Below are positions 8,245 to 17,474 of a stretch of 64,000 nt of DNA, in pieces. The notes under the pieces were generated by a model that did not search any database, was not told the DNA's origin, and worked only from the letters and a program-made list of their open reading frames with translations. The stretch lies in contig CAWFQA010000004.1 in the NCBI GenBank assembly GCA_963817855.1, positions 372,001-436,000 of the forward strand, in the 5' to 3' direction. Source of the stretch: JAKAAZ01 sp963817855. GTDB taxonomy: Bacteria; Acidobacteriota; Terriglobia; Terriglobales; Acidobacteriaceae. Position numbers and translations under genes: made by a program. Numbering within the stretch: position 1 is the stretch's first letter; every line of letters starts with the position of its first letter.

Positions 8245-9530
8245 TGTTTCTCCTTGGTCTTCATCAAAGCGCGGTGGGCGATGTCGTGCCGAAAATACAT
8301 TCCGTCGAAGTGAATTCTCTGCAGAGCCTCGTACGCCCGATCGCAGGCCAACTGCAAAGTATCCGCGACCGCTGTCACGGCCAGAACGCGCCCTCCCGCG
8401 GTGACAATATTGCCATCTCGCAAGGCCGTGCCGGCATGAAACACGGTGACACCTTCAATCGCTGCAGCTTCATCGAGGCCGGTGATCGCGTGGCCAGTCT
8501 GCACGCTTCCCGGATATCCCTGGGACGCGGCAATCACAGTAACGGCGGGTTCGCTCCGCCACTGGAGCTCCACCGTATCCAGATTTCCCTCGACGGCTGC
8601 GTTCATCGCCTTCAGTAATTCGCCGTCGGCCAAGCGAGGAAGAATCGCTTCGGTCTCTGGATCTCCAAACCGCGTGTTGAATTCCAGCAGCATAGGGCCG
8701 CGAGCTGTCATCATCAGACCGCAATAGAGAACGCCACGGAAGGGCGCGCCTTCCGCTGCCATGCCATCGATGACCGGCTGAGCGATATGGTGCACCAACC
8801 AGTCGCGCATCTCCGGCGCCAGCAGCGTGTCGGCCGAATAGGCGCCCATGCCGCCGGTGTTCAGGCCAGTATCGCCTTCACCGATTCGCTTGTGATCCTG
8901 AGCCGCAACGAGGGGCAAAACATGCGATCCATCGGCGAGCACAAGCCAAGATATTTCATCGCCTTTAAGGAATTCCTCAAGTACAACTTGATGTTGCGCG
9001 TCGCCTAGCAGCTGGCCGGCCAACATTCGTTTTGCGATTACTTCCGCTTCGTGTTTCGACTCGCAGATAACTACGCCTTTGCCCGCCGCCAAGCCATCCG
9101 CTTTCACAACAACGGGGGGGTGAAAGTGCGCGAGGGCGTCTGGCAGCTCCTGGGCGGAACTGCAGACGGCATAATGCGCGGTTGGCAGGTGATGCCGCTG
9201 CATGAACTCCTTGGCGAACACCTTGCTGGTTTCCAGCAGCGCCGCGCGTCGTGTGGGGCCAAAAACCCGCATACCCCGGCGAGACAGTTCATCCACCAGG
9301 CCCAGGCTCAATGGAACTTCCGGGCCGACGACGGTGAGATCCGGTTGTTCGGCGACAACCACGCGTACCAGGTCATCGAGGTCTTTCTGATTCACAGGAA
9401 CACAGCGGGCCAGCGTTGCAATGCCGCCATTCCCGGGCGCACAAACCACTTCCTGCACACGTGGGGATCGGGCGATAGCCCAAACCAGCGCGTGTTCACG
9501 GCCGCCGCCGCCGATCACGAGAACCTTCAT
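8241..9530 (-). CDS. purD: Phosphoribosylamine-glycine ligase
   Basis: 429-residue GAR synthetase, which condenses 5-phosphoribosylamine and glycine with ATP in de novo purine synthesis. The start is placed at the ATG giving MKVLVIGGGGREHALVWAIA, the invariant N-terminus; the longer frame adds 20 residues that do not match the family. Other marks are VVGPEVPLSLGLVD, KADGLAAGKGVV (ATP-grasp lysine), EEFLKGDEISWLVLADG, GMGAYSADTL and LEFNTRFGDPETEAILPRL (metal-binding E and N). dinB overlaps its end by 4 bases. Confidence 0.97.
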   Translation of the reverse strand: MKVLVIGGGGREHALVWAIARSPRVQEVVCAPGNGGIATLARCVPVNQKDLDDLVRVVVAEQPDLTVVGPEVPLSLGLVDELSRRGMRVFGPTRRAALLETSKVFAKEFMQRHHLPTAHYAVCSSAQELPDALAHFHPPVVVKADGLAAGKGVVICESKHEAEVIAKRMLAGQLLGDAQHQVVLEEFLKGDEISWLVLADGSHVLPLVAAQDHKRIGEGDTGLNTGGMGAYSADTLLAPEMRDWLVHHIAQPVIDGMAAEGAPFRGVLYCGLMMTARGPMLLEFNTRFGDPETEAILPRLADGELLKAMNAAVEGNLDTVELQWRSEPAVTVIAASQGYPGSVQTGHAITGLDEAAAIEGVTVFHAGTALRDGNIVTAGGRVLAVTAVADTLQLACDRAYEALQRIHFDGMYFRHDIAHRALMKTKEKQ

Positions 9531-9625
9531 GCGTGCCTTCGCTCCTTGGTATAAAAACAGGGTATCAGTCTCGCGCGCGATTTGCGGCACAGAGGCTGGA
9601 TACGTGAGATACCAAAAAAACGGTT

Positions 9626-10045
9626 ATGGATGATCCTTACAATTTGCGGCGATTCATTGAGGCGCAAGGGCCCGTCTACGCGCAGGTGTGCGCAGAATTG
9701 CGACGCGGCCAGAAAACCGGACACTGGATGTGGTTTATCTTCCCGCAGATTCGCGGCCTTGGGTCCAGCGAAACCGCCCAGTATTTCGCCATCGCGAGCG
9801 CCCAGGAAGCGGCTGCATATGGAGCGCATCCGTTGCTGGGAGCCAGGCTACAACAATGCACGGGGTTTGTTTTGCAGATCGACAACAGGTCGGTCGAGCA
9901 GATCTTCGGCTATCCAGACAACCTGAAATTTCACTCTTCAATGACCCTGTTCGCCCGAGCGGTCCAGGAGAACCAGGTGTTCCTTGACGCTTTGAAAAAG
10001 CATTTTTCCGGGGCGCTCGATCCACAAACGCTGGCGCGGTTGTAA
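9626..10045 (+). CDS. DUF1810-family protein
   Basis: 139 residues matching the DUF1810 pattern: DPYNLRRFIEAQGPVYAQVC at the start, then GQKTGHWMWFIFPQIRGLG, AQYFAIASAQEAAAYGAHPL and IFGYPDNLKFHSSMTLFARA. The family is small, soluble and helical. It is widespread in bacteria as a stand-alone gene, and I know of no settled biochemical function. The gene is alone on its strand, between purD (divergent) and a decayed mscS-family gene (convergent). Confidence 0.88.
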   Translation: MDDPYNLRRFIEAQGPVYAQVCAELRRGQKTGHWMWFIFPQIRGLGSSETAQYFAIASAQEAAAYGAHPLLGARLQQCTGFVLQIDNRSVEQIFGYPDNLKFHSSMTLFARAVQENQVFLDALKKHFSGALDPQTLARL

Positions 10046-10086
10046 TCAGTCTTTCTCGGAAGCCGCGCGAAACCCGCAGCTCACTG

Positions 10087-10640
10087 CTATCCATTGCTGC
10101 CGGTCGGAGATGTCGTCTGCGTGGGTGGCCTCTCTGCTCCCTCCCATCGCAACGGCGGGAATCCGACGATATCCTAGGTGCCGGAAGCGACACCGATGTT
10201 TGCCCTTTCAAGACCGTCAAGAATGTTGCGGCTGATGCGGTCTTTCAGGCTACGAATGGAGTGGGTACTGCAGAGGACGCGAATCGTCAGTTCCACCCAA
10301 TTGTCGGCGATGCGCAGAAACACCCGCGACTCCAGATGGGCGCTTCAATAAAGTAGCGGCGATGCAGCCGGTCCAGCTCCGGTTGAACCATGTGCGAAAT
10401 GTCGTGGGTGTTGTGGCCGACGGCCTCCAGCATGATCTCTTCAGCTTTGCGGCGGTCATCTTTATAGGAGATGGGAATGTGCATTTCCTCCAAGATGTAA
10501 GGAAAAGGCGTGTTGGATTGTCGAATCAGATGGAGAGCAACCCAATGACCCCAGCAGAAACATGGCCACGCTGATGCCCTGGCGCGTCCAGAAAGTGGTT
10601 CGTTGGCGGCTTTGGCTCACTCTATGGGTGGATGAAGCGA
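10087..10640 (-). pseudogene. Decayed MscS-family mechanosensitive channel gene
   Basis: Three in-order blocks of an MscS-family channel can be read on the minus strand but in different frames. Upstream block: FWTRQGISVAMFLLG then IGLLSI-stop-FDNPTRL, where the stop (TGA, 10526-10528) replaces an expected Trp. Middle block: FPYILEEMHIPISYKDD and EEIMLEAVGH up to RRYFIE. Last block after a frameshift near 10340: ESRVFLRIADNWVELTIR, SIRSLKDRISRNILDGLE, GVASGT, then a second in-frame stop (TAG, 10174-10176) in place of Tyr, then DIVGFPPLR. Between PTRL and FPYI, the pore-helix and beta-domain core (on the order of 100 residues in relatives, from memory) is missing. The gene cannot give a channel. 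The ancestral stop is at 10087-10089. Confidence 0.85.
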
Positions 10641-10683
10641 GGCAGCTTGCCCAGCAGACTACGGTAAGCAGCCAAAGGTTCTG

Positions 10684-11547
10684 CTAATTAGCCCACATAT
10701 TCGCTTCGTCGATATATTCGGTCAACGTCGCCGTGCCATCGCTCACAGGCTCGGCATCCAGCTGAAAATGAAATCCGCTGGTGGAATGCCAACCTGGATG
10801 AATCGGCCCCGCAGGTTGCGACAGGTTCCACGCGTAGGTGGTTCCGTTCAGCGTCATCGAGTCATAGTAGAGGCATTCTGTGCCGCCGCAGGCGGTGTCG
10901 CCAATCACGCGGTGATCCGTAAACTGCAGGTGATTCCAGGCGCCGAACTTGGGCCCGCTCGTAACGTCGGTATCGATCCACTGATGATTGCCCTGATTCC
11001 AAATCTGCCATTTTCCTCTTCGCTGGTTCCACTGCACGCCCCACATGATGTTGAGTTGGCGTGTGGCATCGAACAGGAACGCGTCGTACTCGAGCGTAGC
11101 CAAGTGGGAGGAACTAACCGGGTACGCCCAGAAATCGGTATGCATTTGCGTACAGGCATCGCAGCCCTTGGCCTTGTAGGGCCACAAAACATTGGTGAAG
11201 AAATTCGCTGAATTTACCGTTTCCGTCACCATCATCGAAGCCCCGTCGACCGACGGATTTGCGTTGTTGATGGTCTGGTCGGAGGAAACCGGAATGCCTT
11301 TCCCGCCGGGGTGACAATCGGGCATGGTACATGGGCTCCAGTGACTCAACGTGTCGTCCGCATTGTTGACTACGATTTTGCTCCCGGCCCCGAGAGAACT
11401 AATTCCAGCCGAGGTTGCAGCGGGGGGCGTTTCGTCTCGCTGAACGGGTCTTTTGGGAGTTGCTCCATTGTTCAGGGCGAGCATCGTCGGTCCAGGTAAA
11501 GTGGCGGCGGCGACGGCGAGCACGATAAGAAAAATGCGCATCAGCAT
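10684..11547 (-). CDS. Secreted protein of unknown function
   Basis: 287 residues from the ATG at 11547, which places a typical signal peptide at the N-terminus (MLMRIFLIVLAVAAATLPGP). A second ATG two codons on is equally possible, and neither has a clear ribosome-binding site. The mature part is rich in Trp, Asn, Thr and Gly, with paired cysteines (CTMPDCH, CDACT, CGGTEC), and looks like a beta-sandwich or lectin-like extracellular domain, for example WGVQWNQRRGKWQIWNQGNH. I do not recognise the family and see no catalytic triad. It ends just beside the mscS remnant, on the same strand. Confidence 0.6.
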   Translation of the reverse strand: MLMRIFLIVLAVAAATLPGPTMLALNNGATPKRPVQRDETPPAATSAGISSLGAGSKIVVNNADDTLSHWSPCTMPDCHPGGKGIPVSSDQTINNANPSVDGASMMVTETVNSANFFTNVLWPYKAKGCDACTQMHTDFWAYPVSSSHLATLEYDAFLFDATRQLNIMWGVQWNQRRGKWQIWNQGNHQWIDTDVTSGPKFGAWNHLQFTDHRVIGDTACGGTECLYYDSMTLNGTTYAWNLSQPAGPIHPGWHSTSGFHFQLDAEPVSDGTATLTEYIDEANMWAN

Positions 11548-11772
11548 GAGAATACAAAAACTTAAGATGTTGCAACCGCTGCCCCGGATGTACCGCAGCA
11601 AAGTGTGGTGTCGCTTTAATTGCCGAGCTTCGGGCGGTAGCATAAGAGTGGCGGCGACAGGCTGCCGCAAGCCTATGATCTTCGTGCCCAAGGTTCTGTT
11701 CTTGAAACGCTGGCACCGCGGGAAACCCGACCGCGGGTAAAGGCCGCCCCATTCCTCATTCGTTATGACACA

Positions 11773-11791
11773 GTCGTAGAATTATTACGAC
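11773..11791. promoter_or_regulatory. Inverted repeat upstream of acnA (candidate operator)
   Basis: GTCGTA and TACGAC are perfect inverted arms of 6 bases separated by an AT-rich spacer of 7, about 63 bases before the acnA start. The size and place suit a dimeric regulator, but no known consensus is matched. Confidence 0.3.
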
Positions 11792-11853
11792 ACATTCTTG
11801 ACCGTCGGGCACGGCTCTGCGTCTGCCCGCCACGCCTTTTGAGGAGCCTCACC

Positions 11854-14652
11854 ATGAATAGTTTTCAGAGCCAGTCCGAATTGAAATCCGGCAGCCATAC
11901 ATACGAAATTTTCAAACTCAGCGCGCTCGCGAAGCACGGCGTCTCGCTCGAAAGCCTGCCCTACTCGCTGCGCATCCTGCTTGAAAATCTGCTGCGCCAC
12001 GAGGACGGAAAAAGTGTCACCGCCGAGGACATTGAATTTCTGGCGAAGTGGGACGCGAAGGCCGAGCCCTCGCGCGAAATTGCTTACATGCCGGCGCGCG
12101 TTCTGATGCAGGATTTCACCGGCGTTCCCGCCGTCGTCGACTTGGCGGCGATGCGCGATGCCATGCACTCACTGGGTGGCGATCCGGAAAAGATCAACCC
12201 GTTACAGCCTGCGGAGTTGGTGATTGACCACTCGGTGCAGGTGGATCAGTACGGCACAGGCGATTCGTACCAGATCAATTCCTTGCTGGAATATCAGCGC
12301 AACGTGGAACGCTACGCTTTTCTGAAGTGGGGACAAACGGCGTTCCATAATTTTTCCGCCGTGCCCCCGGGCATGGGCATTTGCCATCAAGTGAATCTTG
12401 AATATCTGGCCCGCGTTGTATTTACCACGCAGCCCAATGCGAAAGGCGTCGTGCAGGCGTACCCGGACACGCTGGTCGGCACGGATTCTCACACGACCAT
12501 GATCAACGGACTCGGCGTGCTCGGCTGGGGCGTAGGCGGAATCGAAGCGGAAGCCGCCATGCTCGGCCAGCCAGTATCCATGCTTGTGCCGCAGGTGGTG
12601 GGCTTCAAGTTATCAGGCAAACTGCGCGAAGGAACGACGGCGACCGACCTGGTGTTGACTGTGACCGAGATGCTGCGCAAGCACGGCGTGGTCGGCAAAT
12701 TTGTGGAGTTTTACGGAGCGGGCATTAGCGAGCTTTCCTTGGCCGATCGCGCCACAATTGGAAACATGGCGCCGGAATATGGAGCTACCTGCGGCATATT
12801 TCCAGTGGATGCGGAAACGCTGCGCTACCTGAAACTGACAGGCCGCAGCGATGAGCAGATTGCACTGGTCGAGGCATATTACAAGGAGCAAGGGCTCTTC
12901 CACACGCCGGACGCACCGGAGGCGAAGTACTCTGCGACGCTGTCGCTCGATCTTGCGATGGTCGAGCCAAGCGTAGCCGGGCCGAAGCGTCCGCAGGATC
13001 GCGTCAAGTTGAGCGACGCCGCGTCGAGCTTTAAAAAGCATTTGCCTGCATTGCAGGGGCCCCATGCCAGTGCCAATGCCGACCGGCAGGTGCAGCGGTG
13101 GGATGGTGAAGGCGGCCATCCGTCCGCGAATGGAAATACGAATGCCAAAGGCGCTGCAGAGCCTGGCCATGCAACCTCGATTCAAGATCGCTTTGGAGTC
13201 GATGTGAACAAGTACCTCGACCACGGTTCGATCGTGATTGCGGCGATCACCAGTTGCACGAATACATCGAATCCTTCGGTGATGCTGGCGGCAGGATTGC
13301 TGGCGAAGAAAGCAGTCGAAAAAGGATTGAAGGTTCCACCCTGGGTGAAGAGTTCTCTCGCACCCGGTTCGCGCGTCGTTGCAGATTATTACGACAGGGC
13401 CGGTCTAACAAAGTATCTCGATCAGCTGCGGTTCAACATTGTTGGCTATGGTTGCACTACGTGTATCGGCAACTCCGGCCCATTGCCGTCCGATGTCGGC
13501 AAGGCGATTGAGGATCACGGCCTTGTGGCTGTGTCTGTGTTGAGCGGCAATCGAAATTTTGAAGGCCGCATCAATTCCGATGTGCGCGCGAATTATCTGA
13601 TGTCACCGCCGCTGGTGGTGGCCTATGCGCTGGCCGGGCGCATCGATCACGACTTCGACCACGACGCACTGGGCAAAGACAAACAAGGTCAGCCCGTCTA
13701 TTTGCGGGACATCTGGCCTTCGCAGCAGGAGGTTCAAAACGTGCTTGCCACCTCCATCGATTCGACCATGTTTCGCAAACAATATTCGACGGTTAGCGAG
13801 GGTGATACCAACTGGCAGAAGCTGAAATTTCCGACCGGAAAGACCTACAGGTGGGAGGCCGATTCGACATACATTCGCAAGGCGCCGTACTTCGATGGCA
13901 TGCACGCCAAGCCGTCCGTGGTGGAGGACATTCATGGCGCGCGCGCCCTGGCTGTGCTGGGCGATAGCGTGACAACTGACCATATTTCTCCCGCGGGATC
14001 CATCAAACTGAATGGCCCGGCAGGGAAGTACCTGGTGGAGCACGGCGTAAAGCCAGCGGACTTTAACAGCTATGGATCACGGCGAGGCAATCATGAGGTG
14101 ATGGTGCGGGGTACATTTGCCAACGTGCGCCTGCGCAACAAGCTGGCGCCGGGAACTGAGGGCGGTGTGACGCGTTTGCTGCCTGAGGGCGAACAGATGA
14201 GCATCTTCGATGCCTCTGTGCGCTATGCGGAGCGGAAGATACCGCTGATCATTCTGGCCGGTAAGGAGTATGGTTCTGGATCGAGCCGCGACTGGGCAGC
14301 GAAGGGGCCGAAGTTGCTGGGTGTGCGGGCAGTGATTGCGGAATCTTTCGAACGCATTCACCGATCCAACCTGGTTGGGATGGGAATTCTGCCGCTGCAA
14401 TTTGAAGACGGGCAGAATGTCGAATCGCTCGGCCTGACCGGCGAAGAAGTCTATGACATTCCCGGGTTGCGCGCGATGCTGGAGTCGAAATTCGCCAATG
14501 GTCGCAAGTTGACGGTGAAGGCGAAGACGGCCGACGGCGACGTAAAGGAAATTTCTGCGATTGTCCGCATCGATACCCCACAGGAAATTCTGTACTACCA
14601 GCATGGCGGTATCCTGCTGTACGTGTTGCGGCAACTGGCGGGCAAGGCGTAG
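11854..14652 (+). CDS. acnA: Aconitate hydratase A
   Basis: 932-residue monomeric aconitase interconverting citrate and isocitrate through a [4Fe-4S] cluster. The start is the ATG at 11854, with GAGGAG 8-13 bases upstream. Cluster ligands are visible in AITSCTNTSNPSV and in GYGCTTCIGNSGPL (two Cys). Substrate-site signatures include GVGGIEAEAAMLGQP, GTDSHTTMINGLG, GDSVTTDHISPAG, SRRGNHEVMVRGTF and KEYGSGSSRDWAAKG. A low-complexity linker of about 50 residues (rich in Ala, Asn, Gly and His, near residues 395-445) sits before the second cluster half and looks longer than in E. coli AcnA. A strong terminator follows, so it is transcribed alone. With icd, mdh and sdh elsewhere in the window it serves the TCA cycle. 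Confidence 0.97.
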   Translation: MNSFQSQSELKSGSHTYEIFKLSALAKHGVSLESLPYSLRILLENLLRHEDGKSVTAEDIEFLAKWDAKAEPSREIAYMPARVLMQDFTGVPAVVDLAAMRDAMHSLGGDPEKINPLQPAELVIDHSVQVDQYGTGDSYQINSLLEYQRNVERYAFLKWGQTAFHNFSAVPPGMGICHQVNLEYLARVVFTTQPNAKGVVQAYPDTLVGTDSHTTMINGLGVLGWGVGGIEAEAAMLGQPVSMLVPQVVGFKLSGKLREGTTATDLVLTVTEMLRKHGVVGKFVEFYGAGISELSLADRATIGNMAPEYGATCGIFPVDAETLRYLKLTGRSDEQIALVEAYYKEQGLFHTPDAPEAKYSATLSLDLAMVEPSVAGPKRPQDRVKLSDAASSFKKHLPALQGPHASANADRQVQRWDGEGGHPSANGNTNAKGAAEPGHATSIQDRFGVDVNKYLDHGSIVIAAITSCTNTSNPSVMLAAGLLAKKAVEKGLKVPPWVKSSLAPGSRVVADYYDRAGLTKYLDQLRFNIVGYGCTTCIGNSGPLPSDVGKAIEDHGLVAVSVLSGNRNFEGRINSDVRANYLMSPPLVVAYALAGRIDHDFDHDALGKDKQGQPVYLRDIWPSQQEVQNVLATSIDSTMFRKQYSTVSEGDTNWQKLKFPTGKTYRWEADSTYIRKAPYFDGMHAKPSVVEDIHGARALAVLGDSVTTDHISPAGSIKLNGPAGKYLVEHGVKPADFNSYGSRRGNHEVMVRGTFANVRLRNKLAPGTEGGVTRLLPEGEQMSIFDASVRYAERKIPLIILAGKEYGSGSSRDWAAKGPKLLGVRAVIAESFERIHRSNLVGMGILPLQFEDGQNVESLGLTGEEVYDIPGLRAMLESKFANGRKLTVKAKTADGDVKEISAIVRIDTPQEILYYQHGGILLYVLRQLAGKA

Positions 14653-14678
14653 GTGTGTTGCGTTCAAAGTGACAAAAG

Positions 14679-14703
14679 AGCCCGGAGCGGTCCGGGCTTT
14701 TTT
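14679..14703 (+). terminator. Intrinsic terminator after acnA
   Basis: AGCCCGGA (14679-14686) pairs with TCCGGGCT (14691-14698) around a 4-base loop and runs straight into a T tract ending near 14703. The stem is GC-rich and 8 bp long. Confidence 0.9.
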
Positions 14704-14762
14704 GCGCGTACTACGGTGACCCCTGCCGTTGTATTGTAAGGGAATCTGCTTCTACTTTTCGG

Positions 14763-15974
14763 ATGCCACCCCAGCCAACATCGCGCGTCGATCCACAGCT
14801 CTCCCTCGCAGGATCTAAGGGACATCGATGGCATCTGCGACGGATTACGTCCGGGGGCTCCTGGATCCCGGAGATCGATGGACTGCGCTTTGTCGCAATC
14901 AGTTCTGTTGTTCTGTATCACATTTTCGCGCAGCTGTTGGTAAAGAGCGGCCAACCGATTACTGTGCAGGCCCGGTATGCATGGCTCGCCACAGCGGTTG
15001 GCAATGGCGACCGGGGCGTTCGGCTTTTCTTTGTCATCAGCGGATTCATTCTTGGCATGGGATTCGTGCGGCAGCATTTGCACCTTGGCAAGCCCGTCAG
15101 CCTGAAGAAGTATTTCCTGCGCCGCGTAACCCGGTTGGAGCCACCGTATATTCTCAATCTTGTTTTTTGTGCGCTAGTGGCTTTCTTTTATTACCATCAG
15201 ACGCTTGGCTACATGGTGCCTCATCTGCTGGCAAGTGTCTTGTATCAGCACAACCTGGTCTATCACACCCCCAGCCTCATCAATGGGGTTGCGTGGAGCC
15301 TGGAAGTTGAAATTCAGTTCTACATCCTGGCGCCACTAATCGCGCTGCTGTTCCGGATATCGAATGCGACTGCACGACGTTCGCTCTTTCTTGTCCTGAT
15401 TGCGGTCTGCGGAATTCTGCAGCTTCTTTCGCATGCGAATGCGACCGCCGCCGATTTGACCATCGTTTTTTACATGCAGTATTTCCTGGCGGGGATGCTG
15501 CTGACCGACTTGTACCTGACGGTTCGTCCGCATACTGGGACGCATTGGGGCTGGGATATTCTGAGCCTGTGCGGCTGGCCGGTGGTATTTGTTGTGCCTC
15601 GGGGTTTTCTGTGGTTCCATGCGATCTTGCCCTTCCTGATCATGCTTCTATACATCGCTGCATTTCAGGGGGTGATCTTCCGTAAATTCTTCAGCAATTT
15701 TTGGATCGCCATCATCGGCGGCATGTGCTACTCGATCTATCTGTGGCATTTCTTCACAATTGGAGTGTTTTTTAAGCTGACGCGGCACCTGATCGTGTTC
15801 CAAGATTTCCTACTGAACTTCGTTGTGCAGGTGATTGCATTAGGGATTCCCATCGCCGTGGTTAGCCTGCTGGCCTATGTGCTGGTTGAGAGGCCTTGCA
15901 TGGATCCTGCGTGGCCGCGGAAGCTCTGGCAAGTGTTGACAGGCAGAGGAGCGACCCCACCATCAGCACAATGA
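14763..15974 (+). CDS. Acyltransferase 3 family membrane protein (OafA/YrhL-like)
   Basis: 403-residue polytopic membrane protein. The N-terminal signature is IPEIDGLRFVAISSVVLYH, with the catalytic-type histidine of the family, followed by GVRLFFVISGFILGMGFV and the arginine pair in YFLRRVTRLEPPYIL. About ten hydrophobic helices follow, and the end ERPCMDP corresponds to the conserved E(R/K)P motif near the C-terminus. Such enzymes move acetyl or succinyl groups onto surface glycans, lipids or antibiotics; the acceptor here is unknown. The gene stands alone after the acnA terminator. The start at 14763 is chosen by position; the ~30 residues before the first conserved motif are not strongly family-like. 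Confidence 0.9.
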   Translation: MPPQPTSRVDPQLSLAGSKGHRWHLRRITSGGSWIPEIDGLRFVAISSVVLYHIFAQLLVKSGQPITVQARYAWLATAVGNGDRGVRLFFVISGFILGMGFVRQHLHLGKPVSLKKYFLRRVTRLEPPYILNLVFCALVAFFYYHQTLGYMVPHLLASVLYQHNLVYHTPSLINGVAWSLEVEIQFYILAPLIALLFRISNATARRSLFLVLIAVCGILQLLSHANATAADLTIVFYMQYFLAGMLLTDLYLTVRPHTGTHWGWDILSLCGWPVVFVVPRGFLWFHAILPFLIMLLYIAAFQGVIFRKFFSNFWIAIIGGMCYSIYLWHFFTIGVFFKLTRHLIVFQDFLLNFVVQVIALGIPIAVVSLLAYVLVERPCMDPAWPRKLWQVLTGRGATPPSAQ

Positions 15975-15977
15975 AAA

Positions 15978-16001
15978 AGGGCTCAGACAAATCCAAGCCC
16001 T
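15978..16001 (-). terminator. Weak intrinsic terminator for the small minus-strand gene
   Basis: AGGGCT and AGCCCT form a 6-bp stem around a 12-base loop. On the minus strand it is followed by a run of T, so it probably ends the small gene at 16024-16230. On the plus strand the T run is missing. Confidence 0.5.
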
Positions 16002-16023
16002 GCTTTCCAAATTTTGTTGCGAT

Positions 16024-16230
16024 CTAAATGCCGACGCCGTACTCCACGCTGCCGCCGTTGTCGCCGGCGTGGGAATAGAAATCGTACGGGGTGCGATGAT
16101 TCAGCAGGTATCGGGCACGAAGATTTCGCCCAACGTAGATGCCAACCGCTACCGCGCCAGTCGCCACGGACGCCCATGCAATGATGCGAACCCAAGGTTT
16201 TTTCGCCATGCAAGCACTCATATCAATCAT
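16024..16230 (-). CDS. Small single-pass membrane protein, function unknown
   Basis: 68 residues from ATG 16230 (GGA a few bases upstream); an internal ATG at 16209 (MAKKPWVRII) is an alternative. One hydrophobic segment (IIAWASVATGAVAVGIYVG) follows a basic start, so the N-terminus should face the cytoplasm. The tail RARYLLNHRTPYDFYSHAGD is polar. No domain is recognised. It is convergent with the acyltransferase gene, and a terminator-like hairpin lies between them. Confidence 0.5.
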   Translation of the reverse strand: MIDMSACMAKKPWVRIIAWASVATGAVAVGIYVGRNLRARYLLNHRTPYDFYSHAGDNGGSVEYGVGI

Positions 16231-16424
16231 TTTTTCCGGCCCAACCTTCCTTTGAGGCTGCTCCTGCCTGACCCGTCGTAAGCTCAGACGCTGCATGCCA
16301 GAATCTTATCGCAAAACCATTCGTATAGTGCGTTCATCGGTTAAGAATCGGAAAAAATGTACTTACTTTGGTACATGTCGAGTTGTATGCGGAACAAGTG
16401 CAAATGGTTGGATAGCCGACACTT

Positions 16425-17474
16425 CTATTTTTCTTCGAGTGCAGGGTATTGCTCGACCCTTTGCAGCAATTCCAGCTTTTTTCGTGGCAGCAGAAAACTG
16501 GCTTCAATTGAATTTCCTGCCAATTCGCGAAGGTGCTCCAGGGTCAGGTGAAACTCGGTGTGCGCCAGACAATATTCTGCACAAATATCATTGCCAAATA
16601 GCGCCGGATCGTCCGAATTCAGCGTCACCATCAATCCATTCTCAAAATACTCGCGCACCGGATGATCCGCCAGACGCAAGCAAGATCCCGTGCGCAGATT
16701 GCTGGTGATGCATATCTCAACTGGCACCTGCCTGGTGGCCAAAACCTCAATCAGTTCGTGGTCGTGGATGGCCGAAAGGGCATGGCCGATCCGTTCCGCG
16801 CCGATATTCAGGGCCGACCAGATTCCCTCCGCGCCAACAGTTTCTCCCGCGTGCGCGGTGAGATGCAGGCCATTCTTTTTCGCCTCGGCGTAGAGTTCTC
16901 GAAATGGCTCGGCACCGGTACGGCGTTCGTCTCCGCCAATGCCAATGCCGATGATGGACGGATGCAACGGCTTCAATTCCGCAGCTTTGTGGAACACGTG
17001 TGCCGCCTCTTCAGGGCCGAAGTGGCGTACGGCGTCGAAGATCCACAATACAGAGACACCAAATTCCTTCTCACCGCGAATTCGGCCACGCTCCATGCCT
17101 TCAAACAAGGGCTCAAATTCAATGTGCCGCCAGTAGTACACGACGCCGACCGAGACATACACCTCCGCGTGTACCACTCCCTGTCCGGCCAGAGCTTCCA
17201 TCATTCGATACGTAATCAGCTCGTAATCGTCCGGGGTGCGCAGGCGTTCCGTAATTGCCTTAAAGGCCAGCATGAAGCCGGTAAAGTCTTTGTACTGATA
17301 GAGGGCTCGAGCGGCGTCCAGGGTCAGCGGCTCGCTGTCATTGTACCGGCTCAATTCCACCAGTGTTTCTGGCGCGATGGTGCCTTCCAGGTGTAGGTGC
17401 AGCTCCGCCTTGGGCAGATGGCGAACCCAGGATTGTGTATCGAGTTCCCGGACGAATTTAGCCTTGGCTGACAT
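16425..17474 (-). CDS. add: Adenosine deaminase family protein
   Basis: 349-residue metal-dependent deaminase of the adenosine/AMP deaminase family. Residues in order: the metal motif in LPKAELHLHLEGTI (HxH), GVVHAEVYVSVG, the conserved HAGE in LHLTAHAGETVGAEG, the catalytic-site GAERIGHAL, PVEICITSNL and TLNSDDPALFG (metal-binding Asp pair). It could deaminate adenosine or related nucleosides, such as aminodeoxyfutalosine in menaquinone synthesis; the sequence does not decide. The ATG at 17474 lies in the same frame as the upstream permease reading because of an extra base near 17540. If that base is removed, the permease ends TGA at 17476-17474, overlapping this ATG as TGATG, a normal coupled operon junction. 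No separate ribosome-binding site is visible, in line with coupling. Confidence 0.85.
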   Translation of the reverse strand: MSAKAKFVRELDTQSWVRHLPKAELHLHLEGTIAPETLVELSRYNDSEPLTLDAARALYQYKDFTGFMLAFKAITERLRTPDDYELITYRMMEALAGQGVVHAEVYVSVGVVYYWRHIEFEPLFEGMERGRIRGEKEFGVSVLWIFDAVRHFGPEEAAHVFHKAAELKPLHPSIIGIGIGGDERRTGAEPFRELYAEAKKNGLHLTAHAGETVGAEGIWSALNIGAERIGHALSAIHDHELIEVLATRQVPVEICITSNLRTGSCLRLADHPVREYFENGLMVTLNSDDPALFGNDICAEYCLAHTEFHLTLEHLRELAGNSIEASFLLPRKKLELLQRVEQYPALEEK

